From the NCBI GenBank assembly GCA_031276775.1, contig JAISML010000090.1, forward strand, positions 1 through 5,670: a DNA stretch of 5,670 bases. Reading direction: 5' to 3'. The stretch comes from Eubacteriales Family XIII. Incertae Sedis bacterium (GTDB lineage Bacteria > Bacillota > Clostridia > Peptostreptococcales > Anaerovoracaceae). Position numbers and translations under genes: made by a program. The notes under the pieces were generated by a model, which saw only the letters and a list, made by a program, of their open reading frames with translations, was not told the origin of the DNA and searched no databases. Each line of letters starts with the position of its first letter. The first letter of the stretch is position 1. Shown piece by piece: positions 1-5,670 of this stretch.

Positions 1-2
1 TA

Positions 3-962
3 CACGATCCTCTGCGCGTCACCGCCGACTACGGTCAAATCACAAGCGTCTCCGTCGCGGAAAACGAATCCGTTTCCGCGGGCGCAACCTTGTTGACCCT
101 CACAAAACCCGTGAACGATCGCTCCTACGCGACCCTGATCGCCAAACGAAACAGTCTGCTGAATCTGCTCGAGCAACTGACCTCCCTCGCGATCACGGGC
201 GAGCTGCGCGCGCCCGCATCCGGGACGGTGGACAAAGTGACGGCGGCGGAAGGTTCCGCCCTGTCAAAGGCGCCGAGTGAAAATGCCGAAACGACCCAAG
301 CGGAGACGGCAGCAGACTATGACAACGCGGGAACCGCTTTCACGATCATCACAACCGACACGGTGACGTTGAATGTGAGCGTCGATGAATTGGACATCGC
401 CGCCGTGAAGCCGGGTCAGGAAGCATCGGTGGAAATAGACGCCTTGGAGGGAGAGACTTTCACGGGCAAGGTGATCGGGGTTTCGGACGCGGCGGAAGTG
501 AACGGCAATGTTTCAAGCTATTCGGCGATCATCGAACTCGAAAAAACCGAGGGGATGAAACTCGGCATGAGCGCCACCGCCACCATCATCAAGGAGAAAC
601 GGACGGATGTCCTCGTCATACCGCTCGCTGCCGTGCAGGAATTCGGAGAAGAGGTGTTCGTGTATACATCTTTGGACGACGAAAACAATTTCGGCGGGCA
701 AACGCCCGTCACAACCGGACTGTCCGACGGCACGACGGTGGAAATCACCGAAGGGCTTGCGGAGGGCGACATCGTATATTACGCACAGAGCTTCGAAGAT
801 GGGTCGCGCGACGGCATAATGATGTTCAGCGCGGGGAATGCGCCCGACGACTACGGACGGCGCGTTTCCCGAGGAGACGACGACGGGGGCGAAACCCCGC
901 CGGATCGCCCGTTTCCCACCGACGCCGCGCCTTCCCGGAGCGAGGTAAGCGAAGATGATTGA
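3..962 (+). CDS. HlyD/MacA-type membrane-fusion adaptor of an ABC exporter, 5' truncated
   Basis: The periplasmic-adaptor (RND/HlyD) family links an ABC permease to the outside of the membrane. The frame is open from base 3 with no start in the window, so the N-terminus (signal or anchor helix) is missing and 319 residues are visible. In order: first half of the biotinyl-lipoyl domain (about residues 5-36, ITSVSVAENESVSAG), a short helical hairpin (about 40-65), the second lipoyl half opening with ELRAPASGTV, a beta-barrel (about 115-200, with VDELDIAAVKPGQ and GMKLGMSATATI), a membrane-proximal domain ending near GLAEGDIVYY, and a charged tail rich in Asp, Pro and Arg. The second lipoyl half carries an acidic, Ala/Thr-rich insertion (roughly SKAPSENAETTQAETAADYD). 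The hairpin is far shorter than in adaptors that reach TolC, which fits a Gram-positive YknX-like protein. It overlaps the ATPase gene by 8 bp. Family assignment is sure; the substrate is unknown. Confidence 0.92.
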   Translation, partial: HDPLRVTADYGQITSVSVAENESVSAGATLLTLTKPVNDRSYATLIAKRNSLLNLLEQLTSLAITGELRAPASGTVDKVTAAEGSALSKAPSENAETTQAETAADYDNAGTAFTIITTDTVTLNVSVDELDIAAVKPGQEASVEIDALEGETFTGKVIGVSDAAEVNGNVSSYSAIIELEKTEGMKLGMSATATIIKEKRTDVLVIPLAAVQEFGEEVFVYTSLDDENNFGGQTPVTTGLSDGTTVEITEGLAEGDIVYYAQSFEDGSRDGIMMFSAGNAPDDYGRRVSRGDDDGGETPPDRPFPTDAAPSRSEVSEDD

Positions 963-1773
963 ATTAAACGACGTTTCAAAGACATACAGGATAGGCGACG
1001 AGGAAGTCAAGGCGTTGAATCACGTCGATCTGACCGTGGAAGCCGGGGCTTTCGTCGGCGTCACCGGACCGTCCGGGAGCGGAAAGTCCACCCTGATGCA
1101 CATCATCGGCTGCCTCGACACGGCCGACAGCGGCGCTTATCGTTTGGACGGACAACCGATCGAACATTATTCCGAAAATGAACTGGCGGCGATCCGCAAC
1201 AGGAAGATCGGTTTCATCTTCCAGAGCTTCAATCTGATCGCGCGCATGACGCTGGAAGAAAATGTGGAACTGCCGCTGATCTATCAAGGCGTCCCCTCGC
1301 ACCTTCGCAAAATGCGCGTCGAAGCGGCCTTGGAGCAGGTCGGTCTTGCGGATCGCCGAAAACACACGCCGAACAGCATCTCAGGCGGACAACAGCAGAG
1401 AGCCGCCATCGCGCGCGCCGTCGTGACGGAGCCGGCTCTGATCCTCGCGGACGAACCCACGGGCAATTTGGATTCCAAAACCGGGGAAAACATCATAGCC
1501 TTGTTTCACAGCTTCAACGCCGCAGGCAAAACCATCGTGCTGATCACGCACGACGACCGAATTGCGCGGGAAACCGGCCGGGTCATCCGGATCATGGACG
1601 GCGCGATCGATCGGATCGCGAGACCGGACACAGGAACGCAAACGCAGGTGGCCGAAACGGCGGGGCAAAGCGATCCGACGAATGCGGCGCCAAACGGCGA
1701 TCACAGCGGGGCGGCGACGGGAAACGGGATCGATGCGGGGGAAAAACAACCCGGGAAACGGAGCAAGCGATGA
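955..1773 (+). CDS. ABC transporter ATPase, MacB/LolD/YknY type
   Basis: This is the ATP-hydrolysing subunit of the exporter, 272 residues, acting on the cytoplasmic face with the permease encoded next. All nucleotide-binding motifs are intact: Walker A GPSGSGKST (38-46), Q-loop Gln90 in IGFIFQSFNL, signature ISGGQQQR (142-149), Walker B LILADE (162-167) followed by PTGNLD, and the switch His199 in LITHDD. The Q-loop and the SGGQQQRAAIARA stretch are typical of the MacB/LolD/FtsE branch. The ATG at 955 has GAGG at 942-945 with a 9-base spacer and lies inside the end of the adaptor gene. The last 50 or so residues, after DRIAR, are a hydrophilic Gly/Ala/Thr/Gln-rich tail beyond the normal domain of about 220 residues; I assign it no function. 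In E. coli MacB the ATPase and permease are one polypeptide, whereas here they are separate genes, as in YknY/YknZ. Confidence 0.96.
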   Translation: MIELNDVSKTYRIGDEEVKALNHVDLTVEAGAFVGVTGPSGSGKSTLMHIIGCLDTADSGAYRLDGQPIEHYSENELAAIRNRKIGFIFQSFNLIARMTLEENVELPLIYQGVPSHLRKMRVEAALEQVGLADRRKHTPNSISGGQQQRAAIARAVVTEPALILADEPTGNLDSKTGENIIALFHSFNAAGKTIVLITHDDRIARETGRVIRIMDGAIDRIARPDTGTQTQVAETAGQSDPTNAAPNGDHSGAATGNGIDAGEKQPGKRSKR

Positions 1774-2948
1774 TATTTCAATCTTTTAAGATGGCATGGA
1801 AATCCATCGCCGCGAACAAGGCGCGCGCCGCGCTGACGATGCTCGGCATCATCATCGGCGTCGTATCCTTGGTCGTCTTGGTTTCCCTGGTCACGAGCGC
1901 GACCAATTCGGTTACGGATCAGATCGCCGGCATGGGCAACGACATGCTGACGGTCTCCGTGCGGGACGACAAAGGCAACCCGCTGAAAGCCGCCGATCTT
2001 GCGGAGATCGCGCAGGACGGCAACATCGCGCTGATCGCTCCGACGGCGCAATCCTCGGCTGCGGCAAAGAGCGGCGGCGAAACGGTCAACGTATCGCTCG
2101 AAGGCACAAACGGTTCGTATTTTCAAATACGCGGCGACGAGCTCGCGTCGGGGAGATTCCTGAAAGCGGTCGATCTTGAAAACGTCTCCTATGTGGCCGT
2201 GCTGAGCAATGAGACCGCCATCGGGATATACGGCGATTCCGACGCGACGGGACGGACGCTGACCATGGACGGGAGGAAATACCTCGTCGTCGGCGTATTG
2301 GCGGAAGACGATTCCATGATGGCTTCCATCTCCCAAGCCTATTCGGTCTACATTCCCTACACAGTGATGGAGCGGCTTTCATCCGGAACATCGGGCGTCT
2401 CGTCGTTTTACGCCTCCGCCGTTGACTCCGCACACATGGACGAAGCGGAAGCTGCGGTGGAGCGCGCCCTTCTGTCGAGATTCAAGAATGACGGGGACGC
2501 GTTTTACATCATGAATCAGAATACGCTGGCCGAGACGATGGGAGACGTCACGAATACATTCGCGCTGTTGCTCGGCGGCATCGCCGCCATCTCCCTGCTC
2601 GTCGGCGGGATAGGCATCATGAACATCATGCTCGTTTCCGTCACGGAGCGTACGCGGGAGATCGGCATACGCAAGGCGATCGGCGCGAACAGACGCAGCA
2701 TTCTCTTCCAATTCCTCATCGAGGCGCTGACCATCTGCCTGGTCGGCTGCGCGGTCGGCATCGCTCTGTCCGGCTTGATTTTGATCGCCATCAACGCATT
2801 CGCCGCAGACGCCATGACGATCGGATTCTCCGGAAGCGTAGTCGCCGCTTCGGTTTTGTTTTCCACCGTGATCGGCGTGGCGTTCGGTCTTTATCCCGCG
2901 AGAAAAGCGGCGGGCATGCCTCCCATCGACGCTTTGCGATACGAATAA
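1770..2948 (+). CDS. ABC transporter permease, MacB/FtsX family
   Basis: This is the membrane subunit of the exporter, 392 residues, a normal length for the family. The architecture is classic: an amphipathic N-terminal stretch (MAWKSIAANKARAALTMLGI), TM1 at about 21-43, a large extracytoplasmic MacB_PCD domain (about 45-255), then the FtsX core with TM2 (about 264-288), TM3 (318-341) and TM4 (355-377). The conserved cytoplasmic segment NIMLVSVTERTREIGIRKAI (285-304) and the C-terminal LYPARKAAGMPPIDALRYE are the family hallmarks. Proteins of this kind work by mechanotransmission: ATP-driven closing of the core moves the outer domain. The ATG overlaps the ATPase stop as ATGA, with GGAG at 1760-1763 six bases upstream, so translation is probably coupled. 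Two permease molecules and two ATPases are expected per complex. The substrate is not deducible. Confidence 0.96.
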   Translation: MIFQSFKMAWKSIAANKARAALTMLGIIIGVVSLVVLVSLVTSATNSVTDQIAGMGNDMLTVSVRDDKGNPLKAADLAEIAQDGNIALIAPTAQSSAAAKSGGETVNVSLEGTNGSYFQIRGDELASGRFLKAVDLENVSYVAVLSNETAIGIYGDSDATGRTLTMDGRKYLVVGVLAEDDSMMASISQAYSVYIPYTVMERLSSGTSGVSSFYASAVDSAHMDEAEAAVERALLSRFKNDGDAFYIMNQNTLAETMGDVTNTFALLLGGIAAISLLVGGIGIMNIMLVSVTERTREIGIRKAIGANRRSILFQFLIEALTICLVGCAVGIALSGLILIAINAFAADAMTIGFSGSVVAASVLFSTVIGVAFGLYPARKAAGMPPIDALRYE

Positions 2949-3003
2949 AAGTTGCCGCCGCCAACGCTTGAACGGCAATCGCATTTTCAAAATTCCGGCT
3001 GCC

Positions 3004-3056
3004 GCACAGGGGTTGGCGCGCCGCGCCGCAGCCGTACGGCGCGCCAATCCCTGTGC
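3004..3056. repeat. Long GC-rich inverted repeat (20-bp stem, 13-nt loop)
   Basis: The arms at 3004-3023 and 3037-3056 (left arm begins GCACAGGGGTTGG, right arm ends CCAATCCCTGTGC) pair over all 20 positions in RNA, with one G-U pair (3012/3048). They enclose a 13-base loop that can pair weakly further. It sits 56 bases after the permease stop. There is no T-tract after the right arm, so it is not a standard intrinsic terminator, although a stem this strong could still slow polymerase or protect the 3' end of the exporter mRNA. Its symmetry and size suggest a dispersed intergenic palindromic element (REP- or MITE-like). That part is inference, because only one copy is in the window. Confidence 0.8.
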
Positions 3057-3098
3057 CGTAATGACATTCCGAAATTTAATCCGTAAACAGGGGCGAAC

Positions 3099-3123
3099 AT
3101 ACTTGATAAAGGTACTTAAGTAT
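3099..3123. promoter_or_regulatory. Probable Rrf2/IscR-type operator
   Basis: This is a 25-bp dyad with outer half-sites ATACTTGA (3099-3106) and TTAAGTAT (3116-3123). The symmetry extends to 9 bp (AACATACTT at 3096-3104 against AAGTATGTT at 3118-3126), and a perfect TACTTAAGTA palindrome lies at 3113-3122. Compared with the E. coli IscR type 1 consensus as I recall it (ATASYYGACT, five A/T-rich bases, AGTCRRSTAT), about 19 of 25 positions fit. It covers the -35 box of the promoter before the Rrf2 gene, so autorepression is the natural reading. The pattern is seen directly; binding by this regulator is inferred. Confidence 0.65.
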
Positions 3124-3131
3124 GTTATATT
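3103..3131 (+). promoter_or_regulatory. Sigma-A promoter of the Rrf2/acyl-CoA dehydrogenase operon
   Basis: The -35 box is TTGATA (3103-3108), followed by a 17-bp spacer and the -10 box TATATT (3126-3131), which is preceded by TGT (extended -10). Transcription would start near 3138, giving a leader of about 45 bases before the CTG start. It is the only convincing promoter seen in the gap after the exporter operon. Confidence 0.75.
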
Positions 3132-3165
3132 CAGCATATCGGAATACAGTCGGTCACTCGTTGGG

Positions 3166-3174
3166 AAAAGGAGG
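3166..3174 (+). promoter_or_regulatory. Strong ribosome binding site that fixes the CTG start
   Basis: AAAAGGAGG is a near-perfect anti-SD match and ends 8 bases before the CTG at 3183. The only other allowed start in this frame, TTG at 3213, lies 38 bases downstream of it, too far to use this site. The site therefore supports initiation at 3183. Confidence 0.75.
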
Positions 3175-3182
3175 AAGAGGAG

Positions 3183-3593
3183 CTGCTCATAACAAGAGAG
3201 GTTGACTATGCATTGCGAATTCTTCGAGCGTTATCGGATGGAGAACGAGCGACCGCACGAACCATCTGTGACCGCGAGTTCGTCCCTTTGCACTTCGCCT
3301 ATCATATCCTGAAAAAACTGGAAAGCGGCGGTCTGGTTGAGATTTCACGCGGTTCGTCGGGCGGGATTCGGTTGTGCGCCGACCTGAAACGCGTGACCCT
3401 GCACGGCCTGCTTTCAGTCATCGAGGAAACGCGCGCCATCAGCGCCTGTGTGCAACCGGGTTTTGAATGCGCGTGGCGGAAAAAAAACGGCGGTACTTGC
3501 ACAATTCACAAGCAACTGTTGGGCATACAGAATTTGTTGGATGAAGAATTTCGCAAACGCTCGTTGTATGAAATGATGTTTGGTGGCCAATGA
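3183..3593 (+). CDS. Rrf2 family transcriptional regulator (IscR/NsrR-like), probable CTG start
   Basis: A DNA-binding regulator of 136 residues if translated from CTG at 3183. The N-terminus then reads (M)LITREVDYALRILRALSDG, the standard opening of Rrf2 proteins. There is no ATG, GTG or TTG in frame between the upstream stop at 3117 and the TTG at 3213, and that TTG would cut off the first ten conserved residues. The winged helix-turn-helix covers about 1-75 (recognition region near PLHFAYHILKKLESGGLV, wing SRGSSGGIRL), followed by the dimerisation helix. Three cysteines, Cys89, Cys96 and Cys106 (CVQPGFEC, then GGTCTIH), stand where IscR and NsrR bind an Fe-S cluster. Their presence suggests sensing of Fe-S status, oxygen or NO; the cluster itself is not proven. 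The gene follows an IscR-like operator and lies 16 bases before the fused dehydrogenase, so it probably controls itself and that enzyme. Confidence 0.92.
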   Translation: MLITREVDYALRILRALSDGERATARTICDREFVPLHFAYHILKKLESGGLVEISRGSSGGIRLCADLKRVTLHGLLSVIEETRAISACVQPGFECAWRKKNGGTCTIHKQLLGIQNLLDEEFRKRSLYEMMFGGQ

Positions 3594-3600
3594 AAAGGAG
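3594..3600 (+). promoter_or_regulatory. Ribosome binding site of the fusion gene
   Basis: AAAGGAG begins directly after the regulator's TGA and lies 9 bases before ATG 3610. It favours that ATG over the in-frame TTG at 3580, which lies inside the regulator gene and upstream of the site. Confidence 0.8.
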
Positions 3601-3609
3601 TGTGAACAA

Positions 3610-5514
3610 ATGTTGTACAAAACCACAGAGGAGCATGAAGCGCTACGGGTCAAAGTACGGGAATTCGCGGAAACGGAAATAAAACCGATCGCTTTCCTGC
3701 TCGACAAGGAAAACGGGTTTCCGACGGAGGCCGTAAAAAAAATGGGCGAGTTGGGCTGGATGGGCATCCCGTTCCCGGCGGAATACGGCGGCGCGGGTCT
3801 TGACAATCTCAGCTATGCCATCGCCGTGGAAGAATTGGCGAGAATAGACGGCGGCGCGGGCGTCATCCTCTCCGCGCACACCTCTCTCGGGTCTTGGCCC
3901 ATATACGCGTACGGAACCGAGGAACAAAAGCAGAAATATTTGGTTCCCTTGGCGAAAGGGGAAAAGATCGGGGCTTTCGGTCTTACGGAACCCAATGCGG
4001 GCAGCGACGCCGGCGGCACGGAAACCACGGCGGATCTCGACGGGGATCATTACATCCTGAACGGCGGGAAGATCTTCATCACAAACGCCGACAAAGCGGA
4101 TACCTATGTCGTGTTTGCCGTAACGACGCCGGGCATCGGAACCCGCGGCATCAGCGCGTTCATCGTGGAAAAAGGCTGGGACGGCTTCACGTTCGGCGAT
4201 CACTACGACAAATTGGGCATCCGCTCTTCCTCCACCGCGGAATTGATCTTCAACGATGTCAGGATTCCCAAAGCGAACCTCTTGGGCCGGGAAGGCGAAG
4301 GATTCCGCATCGCAATGGCGACGTTGGACGGCGGGCGCATCGGCATCGCGTCGCAGGCGTTGGGCATCGCGCAGGGCGCTTACGAAAGCGCGTTGGAATA
4401 TTCCAAAGAACGCATCCAATTCGGGAAACCCATCTGTTATCAGCAAGCAATTTCATTCAAATTGGCCGACATGGCCACAAAGCTCCGCGCGGGCCGTCTG
4501 CTGATCTACAGCGCCGCCGAACTCAAGGACGCGCACGCGCCTTACGGCATGGAATCCGCGATGGCGAAGCAATATGTGTCCGACATGGGTCTTGAGATCG
4601 TAAACGACGCGCTCCAGATCTTCGGCGGAAACGGATATCTGAAGGGCATGGAAGTGGAACGCGCGTACCGTGACGCGAAGATCTGTACCATATACGAGGG
4701 AACGAACGAGATACAGCGCATCGTCATCGCCGCCCACATCATCGGAAAACCGCCAAAAGAAGAGACTTCGTTCAAAAAGAAAGGCGGACCCATCACCGGC
4801 GATCGCAAGAAGCTGATCCTGAAAGACGGCACGGCAAAAGAGCGCGTCGAGGAACTTGTGGCGGCGCTCACCAAAGACGGTTACGATTTCACGGTGGGCA
4901 TCGACATCGACACGCCCATTACGCAGGCGGAGCGCGTGGTCAGCGCGGGCAAGGGCATCGGAGAGAAAGAAAACCTGCAACTCGTCAAAGCGTTGGCAAT
5001 TCAGGCGGGTGCGGCCCTCGGATCCTCCCGTCCGGTCGCCGAAACGCTGAAATATCTCCCGTTGAACCGCTATGTGGGCATGTCCGGTCAGAAATTCAAC
5101 GGAAATCTCTACATCGCCTGCGGCATTTCCGGCGCAGGCCAACATCTCAAAGGCATCAAGAACGCGTCAACCATCGTCGCGATCAACAACAATGCCAACG
5201 CGCCCATCTTCAAAAACTGCGATTACGGCATCGTAGGCGACGTACTTGAAATATTGCCTCTGCTCACGGCCGCTTTGGACAACGGTCAGCCAAAGAAGGA
5301 AGCGCCGCCGATGAAGAAGATCAAACGTTCCACGCCCAAAAAATTGCCGCCCGTCTGGAAGCAGCACATATGCAACGGATGCGGTTACGAATACATCCCG
5401 GACATCGGCGACGTCGAGAACGGCATCATGGAGGGTACGGTCTTTGACAATCTGCCCGACAGTTGGATTTGCCCGGAATGCGGTGAGGAGAAAGACCAAT
5501 TCATCGAGGTATGA
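3610..5514 (+). CDS. Acyl-CoA dehydrogenase / ETF-alpha FAD domain / rubredoxin fusion
   Basis: A 634-residue flavo-iron protein, probably cytoplasmic, with three modules. (1) Residues 1-380 are a full acyl-CoA dehydrogenase: signature GLTEPNAGSDAGG (124-136), the second signature QIFGGNGY (336-343) through RDAK (357), and the catalytic base Glu363 in IYEGTNEIQR. It should interconvert a CoA thioester and its 2-enoyl-CoA; the motif resembles short-chain enzymes, but chain length is unresolved. (2) After a Lys-rich linker, about 430-556 match the C-terminal FAD-binding domain of ETF alpha: GSSRPVAE (471-478), YVGMSGQ, YIACGISGAGQHLKG (501-515), VAINNN, APIF and DYGIVGD. ETF alpha domain I is absent. 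(3) After a Lys/Pro linker (557-585), 586-634 are a rubredoxin with Cys588, 591, 621 and 624 (CNGCGY, CPECG). One frame runs through all modules, so this is a real fusion. It probably moves electrons between substrate, two FADs and the iron centre. The physiological direction and the outside partner are unknown. Confidence 0.95.
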   Translation: MLYKTTEEHEALRVKVREFAETEIKPIAFLLDKENGFPTEAVKKMGELGWMGIPFPAEYGGAGLDNLSYAIAVEELARIDGGAGVILSAHTSLGSWPIYAYGTEEQKQKYLVPLAKGEKIGAFGLTEPNAGSDAGGTETTADLDGDHYILNGGKIFITNADKADTYVVFAVTTPGIGTRGISAFIVEKGWDGFTFGDHYDKLGIRSSSTAELIFNDVRIPKANLLGREGEGFRIAMATLDGGRIGIASQALGIAQGAYESALEYSKERIQFGKPICYQQAISFKLADMATKLRAGRLLIYSAAELKDAHAPYGMESAMAKQYVSDMGLEIVNDALQIFGGNGYLKGMEVERAYRDAKICTIYEGTNEIQRIVIAAHIIGKPPKEETSFKKKGGPITGDRKKLILKDGTAKERVEELVAALTKDGYDFTVGIDIDTPITQAERVVSAGKGIGEKENLQLVKALAIQAGAALGSSRPVAETLKYLPLNRYVGMSGQKFNGNLYIACGISGAGQHLKGIKNASTIVAINNNANAPIFKNCDYGIVGDVLEILPLLTAALDNGQPKKEAPPMKKIKRSTPKKLPPVWKQHICNGCGYEYIPDIGDVENGIMEGTVFDNLPDSWICPECGEEKDQFIEV

Positions 5515-5535
5515 TTCGGAAGGAAAAGTGAAACG

Positions 5536-5670
5536 ATGAAAAAAAGAGGCAAACGAAAATCGCCCGAAATTTTTTCTCCGGAAAAAACGACCGCATTGAA
5601 CGCGGACGAACCATCCGCGACGAAGCCGCAAGCAACAATTGAGCCCGCGACGAACGACGGGCCCATCATC
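5536..5670 (+). CDS. Start of an unrecognised protein, 3' truncated
   Basis: An ATG 21 bases after the fusion gene's stop opens a frame with no stop in the remaining 45 codons. A moderate ribosome site (AAGGA at 5520-5524) lies 11 bases upstream. The visible part begins MKKRGKRKSPEIF and continues as a polar stretch rich in Thr, Ala, Pro and Glu, which looks disordered. There is no hydrophobic signal segment and no known motif so far, so no function is assigned. Position and spacing suggest it belongs to the same operon as the regulator and the dehydrogenase. A chance open frame of this length is possible, but the spacing argues for a gene. Confidence 0.55.
   Translation, partial: MKKRGKRKSPEIFSPEKTTALNADEPSATKPQATIEPATNDGPII

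Noticed and set aside
90..92. TTG as the start of the adaptor gene
   Set aside because: The frame is open back to base 3 and the upstream residues complete the first lipoyl half, so the true start is outside the window.
1701..2336. Long antisense open frame opposite the ATPase tail and permease
   Set aside because: It is opposite well-supported genes; the composition is that of a GC-rich shadow frame and no domain is recognisable.
2951..2978. Short hairpin TTGCCG/CGGCAA just after the permease stop
   Set aside because: Only six base pairs with a large loop and no T-tract; not distinguishable from chance in GC-rich DNA.
3004..3062. Rho-independent terminator for the exporter operon
   Set aside because: The stem is strong, but GTAATGACATT follows instead of a T-run.
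2968..3192. Open frame of 74 codons on the + strand between the two operons
   Set aside because: It begins at a TTG with no ribosome site, runs through the inverted repeat and the promoter/operator, and its Arg/Ala-rich sequence is produced by the palindrome.
3580..3582. TTG as the start of the dehydrogenase fusion
   Set aside because: It lies inside the regulator gene and upstream of the AAAGGAG site; ATG 3610 has correct spacing and gives the normal family N-terminus.
4453..5145. Antisense open frame opposite the dehydrogenase/ETF region
   Set aside because: Shadow of a strongly supported coding frame, with no motif and no ribosome site seen.
5167..5631. Antisense open frame opposite the rubredoxin end and the next gene
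   Set aside because: Lies opposite clear rubredoxin coding sequence; no family resemblance.

Overview
The window looks like chromosomal DNA from an anaerobic Gram-positive bacterium, most likely an uncultured member of the Clostridia. The grounds are strong AAGGAG-type ribosome binding sites, tightly packed operons, an Rrf2 regulator of clostridial type, and an acyl-CoA dehydrogenase joined to ETF and rubredoxin modules. The taxonomy is inference; no rRNA or marker gene is present. All genes are on the + strand.

Bases 3-2948 hold the end of a three-gene export operon of the MacAB/YknXYZ kind: a 5'-truncated HlyD-type membrane-fusion adaptor, an ABC ATPase and a MacB/FtsX-type permease. The reading frames overlap (8 bp, then 4 bp), which suggests translational coupling. 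The substrate (peptide, antibiotic, lipid or lipoprotein) cannot be read from the sequence.

Bases 2949-3182 are non-coding. They hold a 20-bp-stem GC-rich inverted repeat, then a good sigma-A promoter (TTGATA, 17 bp, extended TATATT). The promoter is overlapped by a 25-bp dyad that resembles the type 1 operator of the Fe-S regulator IscR.

Bases 3183-5514 form a second operon. Its first gene is an Rrf2/IscR-like regulator with three conserved cysteines, and its start appears to be a rare CTG codon. Sixteen bases later comes a 634-residue protein that joins a complete acyl-CoA dehydrogenase, the FAD-binding C-terminal domain of ETF alpha, and a rubredoxin. This is a covalently wired electron chain (acyl-CoA to FAD to FAD to Fe(Cys)4) placed under a probable Fe-S, oxygen or NO sensor. 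It is the most interesting content of the window. A further gene with a Lys/Arg-rich N-terminus starts at 5536 and runs off the end; its function is not recognisable.
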